Shown: positions 26,112-36,365, numbered from the stretch's first letter. The stretch is 64,000 nt of DNA from Gammaproteobacteria bacterium (GCA_021151835.1 JAGKWO010000012.1:54352-118351); one strand, 5' to 3'. Notes: a model not told the origin generated them from the letters alone. Numbers and translations are program-made.

Positions 26112-29051
26112 ATGCAAAACCCAATGACATTTAAAAAGAAGATGATTGCTACCACCGTCGCCTCGGTCATGGCGGCTGGTTTTAGCACCATCGCATTTGC
26201 GCAGGACGATGGCGCAGTTGAAGAGGTTGTAATTACCGGTATTAAAGGTAGCTTGCAGCGCGCGATGGATATCAAACGCGATGCTACCGGTGTGGTTGAT
26301 GCGATTTCTGCGGAAGACATCGGCAAGATGCCCGATACCAACCTCGCAGAATCCTTGCAACGTATTCCCGGTGTATCGATTGACCGTGTAAACGGTGAAG
26401 GCAGTAAAGTAACTGTTCGTGGTCTGGCAGGTGATTACAACCTGGTAACCCTGAACAGCCGTCAAATGCCGGCGTCATCATTTGGTACCAGCCGTTCATT
26501 TGACTTCGCCAACCTGGCTTCTGAAGGTATTTCAGGTGTAGAAGTGTACAAAAGTGGCCGTGCTGATGTGCAATCCGGTGGTATGGGCGCACTGATCAAT
26601 ATCACTACGCCGCGTCCTTTGAGTGCGCCTGGCCTGAAGGCTGTAATTGGCGGCAAAGCGGTTTATGACGATTCTTCGGTGTTGGAAGATGGCGTTACTC
26701 CGGAAGTATCGGGCTTGTTCAGCAATACTTTTGCGGATGACACTATTGGTATTGCGTTGACGGGTAGTTACCAGGAGCGCAACAGCGGTGACCGCACCGC
26801 TTCCGTCAGTGACTGGTTTGTTCACGCTAAAGATGGCGGTGATTGGGCCAACATCCTTCCCCAGGATCGACCAGCTGATGGCAGGACTTACGGTGTTCCT
26901 TCAGAAGTTATGTACAACGTTAATGAAGTGAACCGCAAGCGTTTGAACAGTCAGCTTACAGTGCAATACCAACCGATAGAAGCACTGACAGTTACCGCTG
27001 ATTACCTGTATGTACAACAAGAAAACGAAGCCAACACTTTTGGTACCGGCATGTGGTTTACCCGTGCTAACGACGCCCCGGGTGCAGATGAAGTGGTTAT
27101 CGAATGGAGCGATACCAATCCTGCATATCCATTGTCTTACACTGAAAACACCAAATGGCATGAAATCAACGGCATTCTCAAGCACAACAAAACCAAGTCT
27201 GACCTTAAGTCAGCCGGTTTGAATGTGAAGTGGGATGCAACGGCTAACCTTGCATTGGAATTGGATGCACACAACTCCGATTCGTTCTCTGGTCCGGATG
27301 GCAAGTGGGGCGGTAACAACCAATTCAACATCGGCACCATTGATAACTACCGGGCATCTGTGGATTTCTCCGGCAAGTTCCCGATCCTGCATGTTGGTTA
27401 CGAAGATGGCCGTACTACCCCGACGCCTGAGCTTGCGCGCCAGCAATTGACCAATAACATCTTCCGTGTTCAGGAGCAGGATTCTTCAGTTGATGAATAT
27501 CAATTGAAAGGTACTTACACGTTTGATGACAGTTTCATCGACAATATTAAAGCCGGTCTGGGCACCAACGAAATTACCAACAACTATTTCTTCCTCGGTT
27601 ATCAACAGCAAAACCAGGGTAGCTGGAATGGTGTGCAGGGTACAAATGGTGTGGGCGATATTCCGCAGTCTTACTGGATTGTTGATAAGTTATCCAACTA
27701 TTTTGATAACGGCGCGGTTAACAACCCGAACTTCCAGAATACCTTTGTTCGCGGCAACTGGAATGACCTCCTGGCCATCGGTGCAGAGCTGTATGGTTCC
27801 GATTCTGGCCCATGCCCAAGAGCTTATTGCACTACCAGAGATCCAAAATTGGCGAACGATGGTTTTGATGAGCAACAAACCATTGAAACGTCTGATATCG
27901 CTTATGTGCAGTTCGGTTTCAAACCGGAAATTTTCAGCATGCCAGCGAATTTGAATGTGGGTGTACGCCATGAAGCGACTGACGTAGAGTCAACCGCTAA
28001 CCTGTCGGCTTACACGCCTTACATCCGTTGGAACAGTGGTAATGAATACTCCTTGTTGTCCACCGGTGGTTTTGAATACTCCACAACAACCGGTAGCTAT
28101 TCAAAAACGTTGCCAAACGTTGATTTTGATATCTCGGTGACCGATGACATCAAAGCGCGTGCATCTTTCAGTAAAACGATTGCCCGTCCAAACTACAATG
28201 ACCTCAAAGGTGGTTTTGTGTGGGGCACATCGCCGCGTATCACTACCGGTTCTGCATCGGCTGGTGACCCGGACCTGAATCCGATGGAATCTACCAACTA
28301 TGATATTTCTGCTGAGTGGTACTACGCTGATGCCAGCTATGTGTCCCTTGGGTTCTTCAAGAAAGACGTAGTTGATTTCATTGGTAGCAGTGCGCCAGTG
28401 ACTATTGCGGATAGCGGTTTCCATACCCCGGTGAACGGTCCACGATGGAAAGCGGCGGTTGCGGCGGTAGGTAATGATCTGCAGGCAATCAACAAGTACA
28501 TCGTTGAGAATTACCCGGCTAGCGTAGACGCCAGTAAAAATTACGTATACGCCCTGGCTGAAGATCCAATCCTGCCATTTGATGTAACTCGCCCGATCAA
28601 CAACGAAGATGTATCGATTGATGGTATTGAATTCACTATCCAGCATACCTTCGGTGAATCAGGTTTTGGTTTCCAGGCTAACGCCACCCAGGTGGATTCG
28701 GATACCGAATATGACAACCTGTCCAAAGCGTCCCAGTTTGCAATTCTCGGCTTGAGTGATTCCGCGAACTTTATCGGCTTCTATGATAAAGACGGCCTGC
28801 AAGTTCGTATTGCTTACAACTGGCGCGATGACTTCCTGTCCGGTAGTGGTGGCAACCCGCGCTATACCGAGGCCTATGGCCAGGTGGACGCGAGCGTAAG
28901 CTACGACCTGACAGAGAACCTGACGTTGTCACTTGAAGGCCTGAACATTACTGATGAAACCACTCGTACCTACGGTCGCCACAAGGATATGACCTTCAAC
29001 TACGTTGAAACCGGCGCTCGTTATAACCTGGGTGTTCGTTACAGCTTCTAA
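26112..29051 (+). CDS. TonB-dependent receptor, Caulobacter/Xanthomonas (TIGR01782-like) type
   Basis: A 979-residue outer-membrane receptor of the class associated with carbohydrate uptake. Signal peptide (MIATTVASVMAAGFSTIAFA), TonB box EEVVITG, then the family hallmark GIKGSLQRAMDIKR and ISAEDIGKMPDTNLAESLQR, plug motifs (IPGVSIDRVNGEGSKVTVRG), and a barrel ending NLGVRYSF. GAGG lies upstream. The downstream genes (SapC, cupin-like, halogenase-like, DUF6445) and a chitinase suggest chito-oligosaccharides as ligand (inference). It is closed by its own terminator. Confidence 0.95.
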   Translation: MQNPMTFKKKMIATTVASVMAAGFSTIAFAQDDGAVEEVVITGIKGSLQRAMDIKRDATGVVDAISAEDIGKMPDTNLAESLQRIPGVSIDRVNGEGSKVTVRGLAGDYNLVTLNSRQMPASSFGTSRSFDFANLASEGISGVEVYKSGRADVQSGGMGALINITTPRPLSAPGLKAVIGGKAVYDDSSVLEDGVTPEVSGLFSNTFADDTIGIALTGSYQERNSGDRTASVSDWFVHAKDGGDWANILPQDRPADGRTYGVPSEVMYNVNEVNRKRLNSQLTVQYQPIEALTVTADYLYVQQENEANTFGTGMWFTRANDAPGADEVVIEWSDTNPAYPLSYTENTKWHEINGILKHNKTKSDLKSAGLNVKWDATANLALELDAHNSDSFSGPDGKWGGNNQFNIGTIDNYRASVDFSGKFPILHVGYEDGRTTPTPELARQQLTNNIFRVQEQDSSVDEYQLKGTYTFDDSFIDNIKAGLGTNEITNNYFFLGYQQQNQGSWNGVQGTNGVGDIPQSYWIVDKLSNYFDNGAVNNPNFQNTFVRGNWNDLLAIGAELYGSDSGPCPRAYCTTRDPKLANDGFDEQQTIETSDIAYVQFGFKPEIFSMPANLNVGVRHEATDVESTANLSAYTPYIRWNSGNEYSLLSTGGFEYSTTTGSYSKTLPNVDFDISVTDDIKARASFSKTIARPNYNDLKGGFVWGTSPRITTGSASAGDPDLNPMESTNYDISAEWYYADASYVSLGFFKKDVVDFIGSSAPVTIADSGFHTPVNGPRWKAAVAAVGNDLQAINKYIVENYPASVDASKNYVYALAEDPILPFDVTRPINNEDVSIDGIEFTIQHTFGESGFGFQANATQVDSDTEYDNLSKASQFAILGLSDSANFIGFYDKDGLQVRIAYNWRDDFLSGSGGNPRYTEAYGQVDASVSYDLTENLTLSLEGLNITDETTRTYGRHKDMTFNYVETGARYNLGVRYSF

Positions 29052-29075
29052 TTTCAGGAACTGTAAAAGCAACCG

Positions 29076-29106
29076 AAAAAAGCCGCTGGTAACAGCGGCT
29101 TTTTTT
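29076..29106 (+). terminator. Intrinsic terminator of the TonB receptor
   Basis: Thirteen-bp stem (AAAAAAGCCGCTG with CAGCGGCTTTTTT), GTAA loop and T-run. Confidence 0.92.
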
Positions 29107-29398
29107 ACTCATTGCTACTATGTTTATCCAGGTGATGTTTATACGACGCGGCGTTTATATAACGCGTCATTTTAGGATTAGCGACAATTCCGTGTCAGTC
29201 GCACAGCTATGGATATATTGGTCCATCATTAGCCGCGCATAATCGATTTTTTAACACTACATTATGTAATGAACCAGCGAACCCGGCTCATCAGGCAAGT
29301 GAAAAAACGCAAGTGCATTGCGAGTTGATTGAAACGGTAAGATGCACAGGGTGCAAAAAAATTAAGTCCCGGCTGACAATAAAAATATTGGAGATTCT
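29107..29398 (+). promoter_or_regulatory. Promoter region of the sapC gene set
   Basis: About 290 bases without a gene. It contains an inverted repeat GCGTT-TATAT-AACGC (29151-29165, nested within GACGCG...CGCGTC) and a smaller TACATTATGTA (29258-29268). GGAG five bases before the sapC ATG marks the end. Because the receptor has its own terminator, the sapC group needs a promoter here. Confidence 0.35.
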
Positions 29399-30136
29399 AT
29401 GCCTAATTTCGCATTGCTTAATAATATCGCTCACAAAGACCTGCGTGTCATTCGCGAGTATGCCTCTCGCTATGGTGATAACGAGATGTCGGCAGTCACT
29501 TTTCCGCAGGAATTTCGCGCTATTCAAAATGAGTATCCGATCTTCTTCCAGAAAAATACGGAGAATGGAAAATTCATACCTGTTGCTTTGCTTGGATTGC
29601 GCCAACACGAAAACCTGTTTCTATCCGCAAACGGATGGGATGCCAATTACACGCCTGCCTCCGTAAAAAGAAGGCCATTTTTGATTGGCATACAACCGCC
29701 CAAACCCGGTGAAAGCAACCAGAGTCATATGGTGTATGTAGATATGGATAGTCCGCGTCTCAGTGAGACTGCAGGTGATGCGGTGTTCTTGCCTCACGGT
29801 GGATATTCCCCTTATCTGGAATCTGTTGTTGAGCTGCTGGAATATATTCAATACGGCACTGAATTAAATGAGCTTTTTGTCAGCGAATTACTGCAACATG
29901 AATTATTGGAGATCGTCACCCTGGAAATTACCTTGAAAAGTGGCGAACGCAATAACCTTGTCGGGTTTTACACGATCAATGAAGATAAGCTCGCGGCGCT
30001 CGATGGAAATGTTGTTGCGAGTTTACACAGCAAAGGTTACCTGCAATTCATCTACATGGTATTGGCCTCCCATTCCAATGTAGTGAAATTAATTAACCGT
30101 ATTGAATCCCGGATTGCGCAAGCAGGACATCAATAG
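29399..30136 (+). CDS. SapC-family protein
   Basis: A 245-residue protein of the SapC family (named after a Campylobacter S-layer-linked gene; biochemical role unknown). Recognisable segments: VTFPQEFRAIQNEYPIFF near residues 40-55, FIPVALLGLRQHENLF, and RRPFLIGIQ. No signal peptide. Start set by GGAG. First of three closely spaced plus-strand genes; such sets follow TonB receptors in Caulobacter, Xanthomonas and Alteromonas relatives. Confidence 0.88.
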   Translation: MPNFALLNNIAHKDLRVIREYASRYGDNEMSAVTFPQEFRAIQNEYPIFFQKNTENGKFIPVALLGLRQHENLFLSANGWDANYTPASVKRRPFLIGIQPPKPGESNQSHMVYVDMDSPRLSETAGDAVFLPHGGYSPYLESVVELLEYIQYGTELNELFVSELLQHELLEIVTLEITLKSGERNNLVGFYTINEDKLAALDGNVVASLHSKGYLQFIYMVLASHSNVVKLINRIESRIAQAGHQ

Positions 30137-30157
30137 AATTATTGCTGAGCGGTCGTC

Positions 30158-31171
30158 ATGATCAATATCAAAAAAAGCGTCAGGATAATCGAAGGGTGTT
30201 TGCCCGATCAGATTCCGGACGAGGTGTTAACTTCACCTGAACCGTTAATCCTGAAAGGCTTGGTATCCTCATGGCCTATTGTAAAAGCGGGGCGTGAGTC
30301 CAACGCAAAGGTTGCAGACTATTTGCTGCAATATTACCAAGGTCAGGAAGTGTTGGCTTTTTTAGGGAAGCCGGAAAATAACGGTCGTATTTTTTATGAT
30401 GAAACCTTGACAGGATTTAATTACGACACGGTTAGCACCAAACTGGATTTCGCGCTCAAACAATTGCAAATACACAGTGAAAATCCCAATCCACCGGGTA
30501 TTTACATCGGTTCAACCAATGTGAACGCGTATTTGCCAGGGTTTCGTGCGGAGAATGATTTGGGGTTGGATCAACACAATCCATTGGTGAGTATTTGGTT
30601 ATCCAATAAATGCCGTATCGCGGCGCATTGGGATAGTTCACTGAATATTGCCTGCTCGGTAGTTGGTCACCGGCGCTTCACATTATTTCCTTTTGACCAA
30701 ATGGAAAATTTATATGTTGGCCCGCTCGATAAAACCCCGGCAGGGCAAGCAATCAGCCTGGTGGATTTTTATAATCCTGATTTTGAACAATTCCCCAAAT
30801 TTAAAGACGCGCTGGAGCATGCGCAAATTGCCGATCTTGAGCCGGGCGATGGCGTTTTTATTCCGAGTATGTGGTGGCATCATGTCGAGAGCCTGGGGCC
30901 GCTCAATATCTTGGTGAATTATTGGTTTAAGGATGTTCCCGCGCATTATGGACAGGGCGTGAATGCGTTGTACCACGCAATATTATTGATTCGCGATTTG
31001 CCCCCTGCACAGCGTGATGCGTGGAAACTGATATTTGATCACTATGTATTTGCTTATGACCAAGCCAATTTCCACCACATCCCGGAGCAGGCCCGCGGAG
31101 CTATCGGTGAGTTAACCGATGACAACGCCCGGAGAATTCTGGCGCGGCTGTTAAACCAGTTAAAGCGCTAG
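30158..31171 (+). CDS. Cupin-like (JmjC-type) dioxygenase
   Basis: A 337-residue cytosolic protein of the cupin_8/JmjC-like family, whose members are Fe(II)/2-oxoglutarate hydroxylases. The iron site is visible: AAHWDSSLNIACSVVG gives H and D, and WWHHVESLGPLNILVNYWF gives the distal His. PGDGVFIPSMWWHHVES is characteristic. It lies 21 bases after sapC and 66 before the halogenase-like gene. Possible substrates are proteins or amino sugars; nothing in the sequence decides. Confidence 0.88.
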   Translation: MINIKKSVRIIEGCLPDQIPDEVLTSPEPLILKGLVSSWPIVKAGRESNAKVADYLLQYYQGQEVLAFLGKPENNGRIFYDETLTGFNYDTVSTKLDFALKQLQIHSENPNPPGIYIGSTNVNAYLPGFRAENDLGLDQHNPLVSIWLSNKCRIAAHWDSSLNIACSVVGHRRFTLFPFDQMENLYVGPLDKTPAGQAISLVDFYNPDFEQFPKFKDALEHAQIADLEPGDGVFIPSMWWHHVESLGPLNILVNYWFKDVPAHYGQGVNALYHAILLIRDLPPAQRDAWKLIFDHYVFAYDQANFHHIPEQARGAIGELTDDNARRILARLLNQLKR

Positions 31172-31237
31172 GCTAATTAAAAATCAAACGATAAAAAACG
31201 CAGAAATTAAAACGGTTGCCGTGGGATTGAGAGAAAA

Positions 31238-32734
31238 ATGAATTACACAACCAAAGTCAAAAAAGTCGTTATTGTCGGCGGTGGTACCGCGGGCTGGATG
31301 GCGGCGGCGTCTTTCTCGAAATTGCTCGGTAACAGTATTGAAGTCACATTGGTAGAATCCGAAGAAATTGCCACCGTCGGCGTGGGCGAAGCCACAGTCC
31401 CGCCGTTGATTTTGTTAAATCGTTACCTGGATATTAACGAACAGGAATTTATGACCGCGGTGAAAGGATCGATCAAGTTAGGGATTTCTTTTGAAAACTG
31501 GGGAAATATTGGCGAGCGGTATATTCATCCCTTTGGCTATACCGGCAAAGACACCTGGGCAGCCAGCTTCCAGCATTTCTGGCGGCGCGGGTTGGATATT
31601 GGTGTGAATTATCCATTGGGCGATTATTGCCTGGAGTACGCAGCGGCGTTGCAAAATAAATTTGCTCACATGCCTAATTCGGCGTTGACCTATGCCTACC
31701 ATATTGATGCCGGTTTCTACGCAAAATTTTTGCGCAACATTGCCGAAAAATCGGGAGCAACGCGCATTGAAGGAAAAGTGGAAGAGGTCATTCTGGATAG
31801 TGCCCAACATATCCAGTCCATCCGCTTGGCATCTGGTGCGATTATTGAAGGTGATCTTTTTATTGATTGCTCCGGATTCCGTGCATTATTAATTGGCCAG
31901 GCATTGCATACCGGTTTTGAAGATTGGACGCACTGGTTGCCTTGCGACAGTGCACTTGCCGTGCAGGTTGAGTCAACGCGCGAACCTGTACCCTATACTC
32001 GCGCAATTGCACATCGCGCAGGTTGGCGTTGGGAAATTCCGTTGCAACATCGCGTGGGTACCGGTGTGGTGTATTGCAATCGCTACATGTCTGATGACGA
32101 AGCACAAAAAACATTATTGGAACAAATCGAAGGGCGCCCGATTGCTGAGCCAAAAATCATTCGTTTTAAAGCCGGCCAGCGCCTTAAATACTGGAATAAA
32201 AATTGTGTGGCCTTAGGTTTGGCAAGCGGATTTATCGAGCCACTGGAATCTACCAGTATCCACATGATCCAGCGCGGCATAACCCGATTGATCCAAATGT
32301 TCCCGCACGATGGCATTCGTGCTTGTGACATTGACGAATACAATGCACAGATGAAAACGGAAGTGGTAACCATCAGGGACTTTGTCATAATGCACTACCA
32401 TTTAACCGCGCGCGACGACAGTGCGTTCTGGCGTTACTGTAAAAACATGCCTATTCCCGAATCGCTAGAACATCGTATCCGTTTGTTCAGGGAAACCGGG
32501 AAAATTTTTGTTGAATCACCGTATAAGTTGTTTGCAGAACCTTCCTGGTTAAATGTCATGGTGGGGCAGGGCGTTATTCCTGAACGCCATCATGTGGTGG
32601 CAAATGAAATGACAGAAACCGAGTTGAAGAAATTTCTGGAAGAACACAGACACTACGTCAAACAAACAGTCCAGAAAATGCCCTCTCATCATGATTACCT
32701 GCAATATTATTGCAAAGCGGGTGATTGGAATTAG
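31238..32734 (+). CDS. Tryptophan-halogenase-like flavoprotein
   Basis: A 498-residue FAD-dependent protein of the PrnA/RebH fold. It has the dinucleotide motif VVIVGGGTAGWMAAA, GVGEATVP, the catalytic Lys80 (SIKLGISFENW), W263-x-W265-x-I267-P268 in GWRWEIP, and Glu337 in FIEPLESTSIH. All canonical halogenase residues are kept. Despite this, homologues next to TonB receptors in carbohydrate regulons are not known to act on free tryptophan (recollection), so the substrate is open. No flavin reductase is adjacent. Third gene of the set. Confidence 0.9.
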   Translation: MNYTTKVKKVVIVGGGTAGWMAAASFSKLLGNSIEVTLVESEEIATVGVGEATVPPLILLNRYLDINEQEFMTAVKGSIKLGISFENWGNIGERYIHPFGYTGKDTWAASFQHFWRRGLDIGVNYPLGDYCLEYAAALQNKFAHMPNSALTYAYHIDAGFYAKFLRNIAEKSGATRIEGKVEEVILDSAQHIQSIRLASGAIIEGDLFIDCSGFRALLIGQALHTGFEDWTHWLPCDSALAVQVESTREPVPYTRAIAHRAGWRWEIPLQHRVGTGVVYCNRYMSDDEAQKTLLEQIEGRPIAEPKIIRFKAGQRLKYWNKNCVALGLASGFIEPLESTSIHMIQRGITRLIQMFPHDGIRACDIDEYNAQMKTEVVTIRDFVIMHYHLTARDDSAFWRYCKNMPIPESLEHRIRLFRETGKIFVESPYKLFAEPSWLNVMVGQGVIPERHHVVANEMTETELKKFLEEHRHYVKQTVQKMPSHHDYLQYYCKAGDWN

Positions 32735-32747
32735 CTGAGTGTGAAAA

Positions 32748-33458
32748 TTATTTTAAATGAATAAAACTATTCAGCGTCAGGCGGCCCACAACCGGATTAG
32801 GCTTGAATTGGAGGGTTTCCGGGATAGATGCGGAATGCAATGCATCGCCGGGGTACATAATTAACCGGTTGAAGTTTGCTTCATAGCGGCCAATTTCTTC
32901 GTAATATTGATTGGACCCATTAATGTATTTTTTATGCCAGCGCGTATCTTGCGCTTCTTTAACGAGATGTTCGGCATAAATATCCATGCGTTCCGGTGAA
33001 AGTTGTTCAAAACCTGTGGCCCGGTGGCGATAAAGCGAGGTGCCGCCTTTCTCCGGCGTACATAAATAATGAACACACGCAATCTTGTTTTTGTTAATAG
33101 TGTCGGTATGCGGGCGCGATTGCGGTAATGCCAGCCTTGCCGGCGGTGTTAGTACCATGGAGTACATGGATTGCGAATAGCTGATGTTCTCCGGCTGAAT
33201 AGTAAATGTTTGGCAAATAATATCGTGCAAATAAATTTGCAATGCCTGGCTATAGAAATCCGGTACGTTGGATTGTATGCCCGGGTAATAATCCGTCCCA
33301 TCGCGGAATTCGCCAAATTTAATCGCGAACCCCAATAGGGCCTCTGCTTCGTGTAAAAAGTTATCGATAACGAGCACGGGAGTTTTTTCGTTGCCCACGT
33401 AATCGATGTGATAACGAAACTGAGAATGTAATGGGGGTAAAAAATTATCTAATGACAT
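32748..33458 (-). CDS. DUF6445 family protein
   Basis: A 236-residue protein that I assign to DUF6445, a prolyl-hydroxylase-like fold. Candidate iron ligands: SRPHTDTINKNKIACVHYL (HxD) and MYPGDALHSASIP (distal His), with a terminal RLTLNSFIHL. It is convergent with the halogenase-like gene, only 13 bases apart and without a terminator. These families repeatedly cluster together beside TonB receptors. Start set at 33456-33458; no clear ribosome site. Confidence 0.8.
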   Translation of the reverse strand: MSLDNFLPPLHSQFRYHIDYVGNEKTPVLVIDNFLHEAEALLGFAIKFGEFRDGTDYYPGIQSNVPDFYSQALQIYLHDIICQTFTIQPENISYSQSMYSMVLTPPARLALPQSRPHTDTINKNKIACVHYLCTPEKGGTSLYRHRATGFEQLSPERMDIYAEHLVKEAQDTRWHKKYINGSNQYYEEIGRYEANFNRLIMYPGDALHSASIPETLQFKPNPVVGRLTLNSFIHLK

Positions 33459-33607
33459 TGGATGGGTTGCCTGTGGTTAACACTCCTGACACTTTATAAT
33501 GATATCGGCTGATTCGTGCAAATATTTTTTTGCGCATACTCACAATCAATTGTATCGAATGGACTCATCTCATTTTCTAACGCCCGTTATTAATCAAAGT
33601 TGCATAA

Positions 33608-33638
33608 AAAACCCGCCAGTAAATTACGGGCGGGTTTT
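33608..33638 (-). terminator. Intrinsic terminator of the chitinase gene
   Basis: Ten-bp stem (AAAACCCGCC / GGCGGGTTTT), 11-base loop; on the minus strand six T follow. 28 bases past the chitinase stop. Confidence 0.85.
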
Positions 33639-33665
33639 ACGTTTTAAGCTTCCATCTCTTTTAAA

Positions 33666-36155
33666 TTATTGCCGCAACGGCAATATCAACTGCTCACATT
33701 CCAGCGCTGTAATATTTTTTCCGCACACTGGAATCTGATTTTGCGGGGAAGCATCTGCCTTGGTAGTGATTAATGGATTACCAAGAATATGGTTGGCCGT
33801 ATTCAGGTTATAACCATTATCCTGTTCTGCCATCCAGAAGAATATTCCAGCGAGGCCTTTGGATTTTGCGTATTTGGTTTTCAACGCAACGGTGCGTGGA
33901 GTTTCAATGCTGATGTATGACCCGATACTTTCCTGGACCAGATAATCGGCATTGGCTTGCTTATCCGTATATAGCGTGTAGCCATTGCGTGCTTTTAAAT
34001 CTTTATCCAAAAAGTTTTGGTAGAGATCGTAGCCTTCGACAACCCCTGCATCCCATGAACCCACACCGGCAATTCCCAAAATTAATTGTGCACCGGTCCA
34101 GTTGCTACTGCCTGTTGTTGTTGCACCGGTAAGCCCATTGGTGTATTCGCGAATATCGCCGGGTACCATGGCTTTTGCACGGTGATAATTTGCTGCACCA
34201 ATCATTAATTTATTGGCCGGCACACCAACTCCCAGCAAATAGTTGAGCGTCTTGTCGGCAGAGCTTCCGGCAGATGAACCTGTTGCGTTTGGATTTATAT
34301 AGAGTGGCGTGTGGTGCGAAATTTCACGCTCCCACGCGCCGGTGAGGTCATAAGTCATCGCATAGAGACGATCCAGATACGGATGCACATTAGCCCAATT
34401 AATTTTTTCCAGGTGATCGACCCTGGCAGGGATTGCCGATGACAAGCGATATTTTTTGCCGGTTTTGACGGTAAGCCAATCAAGGCCTGCGCGTAACTCC
34501 TGAACCAATGTGGCATAATTAGCGGCATCGTTGGGTGTTGATGCACCGGGAACGGAACCATCTTTGGCGGGATATTCCCAATCAATATCTACACCATCAA
34601 AATCAAAACGTTCGAGGAAATGAACGATTGAATCGACGAATGCTTTGCGGCGCGTTGGATTGCCGGCCATCCAATAAAAACCTTCGGATAAAGTCCAGCC
34701 GCCAACCGATAAGTCCAGTTTTAATTGCGGATTTTGTTGGCGCAATTGATAAAGCACACCAAATACTCCGCCGACTTTTGTGCGATCCAGCGAGTACTGG
34801 CTTTCTGTCCCTACAACGCCTTTCGGTGCAACGCCAACATTGCGCACAAACGCCGCTTCAAAATCGGCAAGTGCCATTGCACCATCGGGCAATTTGCTTT
34901 GCGTGCAATTACGCAACACAGACGCCGGTGCAGTAGTCGGGAAGACACCGTCTTGCAGATTGCTGGCACCGGGATAGCAAATACCGGCAAATCCATACAC
35001 GATGCGATGAACATTGGACGCGGCTAATTTTGTGAAATCAAATTTGCGACCATAGATCGCCCAGTCGCCCATATAAGTAACAATCTCAGTTCCACTGGTG
35101 ACTTGATAGGTATTGTGTTGCAACGCGATGCTTCCCGGAACTAATTTGGAAACGCGTGCGCCGTGGTCGCCATCAAGCCCTGCATGCTCACCACCATTAT
35201 CGGTAGCAACATTTATTGCACCTTGTTGGCCGCTTAGTGTTGATGCGGTATTGGAAATGCGTGCAGCGGCTATGGTACCGGTTGGATTCAAAATTCCCGT
35301 GTTTGGGTTTCCCGCAACAGGTTGAGCTGTACCGTAATTAATGGTGTTGGGAATTGGTACCGGGCATTTGTTCGGATCAAGGTAGCCGACAGCTGCGGAC
35401 CATTGGCCGGGATACGCAGTGTTGCCCGGCTGGATTGAATGCGTATCGACGAGTGCGCGATACACAGCGCCTTGATAAGCGACTAGTGAGCCGGCGGTAT
35501 AAATTTTTCCCGTTACAAATTCTTCTGCGCAGAAACCGGTATTTGGTGTGCTACTTGAGGAGCCGCTGGAATTACTTGAACCATTGCAAGCGCTGGCTGT
35601 TGTGGTTGCCCATGCGGACGCAAATGCCCAGCCTACACCGGGCTCATAGGCGGCGTTACCACTGGAACACCAGCCCGGAACTGTACAGGAATAATATCCA
35701 CCGGCATTGCGCACAACCGCACCGGCTTGATAACTGGTGCCTGCCGTGTAAGCGGGGCAGTTGCCAGCAACCGAGCTGGACTGGACTGAGCTGATTGTCG
35801 TTGAGCTACTTGAACGCACACTTGATGATGTTGTGGAAGTACTGGATGGCGATGAGCTGGAGCGCGGCACACTTGATGATGTAATTGAACTACCGACGCT
35901 GGACGTGGTGGCATCGCAATTTCCCAAATCTGTCCATGCATTTGCCCATGCCCAACCAGTTCCGGGCGCATAAGGGCCGCCCACTGAACACCAACCGCTA
36001 ACCGTACAGCGATACGCTTTATTCTGGTTTTTTACCAGGCTTCCAGTCGCATAATTTCCTTGCGCGTATTGTGCGAGGCCGCTGCAATCGTAAGCGTAAA
36101 GTGAGTTAGCAGAAAAAAATAAAATACAGAGTAAAAACAACTTTGTTTTGACCAT
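33666..36155 (-). CDS. Secreted GH18 chitinase with three CBM5/12-like modules
   Basis: An 829-residue exported enzyme that hydrolyses chitin. Signal peptide (LFLLCILFFSANSLYA). Two Cys-flanked modules of one type (GSLVKNQNKAYRCTVSGWC; GAVVRNAGGYYSCTVPGWC) and a third variant (GSLVAYQGAVYRALVDTH) are separated by poly-Ser linkers, a Cellvibrio habit. The GH18 barrel has FDGVDIDWEYP with catalytic Glu527 (DxxDxDxE), LSVGGWTLS and YAMTYDLTGAW. It ends at 829 with no extra C-terminal module. Upstream palindromes at 36366-36379 and 36406-36420 may be operators. Neighbouring TonB receptor and halogenase set fit a chitin locus. Confidence 0.95.
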   Translation of the reverse strand: MVKTKLFLLCILFFSANSLYAYDCSGLAQYAQGNYATGSLVKNQNKAYRCTVSGWCSVGGPYAPGTGWAWANAWTDLGNCDATTSSVGSSITSSSVPRSSSSPSSTSTTSSSVRSSSSTTISSVQSSSVAGNCPAYTAGTSYQAGAVVRNAGGYYSCTVPGWCSSGNAAYEPGVGWAFASAWATTTASACNGSSNSSGSSSSTPNTGFCAEEFVTGKIYTAGSLVAYQGAVYRALVDTHSIQPGNTAYPGQWSAAVGYLDPNKCPVPIPNTINYGTAQPVAGNPNTGILNPTGTIAAARISNTASTLSGQQGAINVATDNGGEHAGLDGDHGARVSKLVPGSIALQHNTYQVTSGTEIVTYMGDWAIYGRKFDFTKLAASNVHRIVYGFAGICYPGASNLQDGVFPTTAPASVLRNCTQSKLPDGAMALADFEAAFVRNVGVAPKGVVGTESQYSLDRTKVGGVFGVLYQLRQQNPQLKLDLSVGGWTLSEGFYWMAGNPTRRKAFVDSIVHFLERFDFDGVDIDWEYPAKDGSVPGASTPNDAANYATLVQELRAGLDWLTVKTGKKYRLSSAIPARVDHLEKINWANVHPYLDRLYAMTYDLTGAWEREISHHTPLYINPNATGSSAGSSADKTLNYLLGVGVPANKLMIGAANYHRAKAMVPGDIREYTNGLTGATTTGSSNWTGAQLILGIAGVGSWDAGVVEGYDLYQNFLDKDLKARNGYTLYTDKQANADYLVQESIGSYISIETPRTVALKTKYAKSKGLAGIFFWMAEQDNGYNLNTANHILGNPLITTKADASPQNQIPVCGKNITALECEQLILPLRQ

Positions 36156-36365
36156 TTTTGTATCCTCATTATTAATTATGTTTTGAAACTCGGATAACAG
36201 CTTGCATCACAGCAAGTCAAACAGGCAGGCACTCGTGGTTGATTGGGAAAAGTGCCAATGACAAAGATTCAAGCGTCAGGAATTGCAAAAAAAACCGCGC
36301 ATCCAGGCGCATCTCTCTGACTGCTTAATTAAGGAGAGCTTCACAAACTCAGTTGCGAAGACAAC

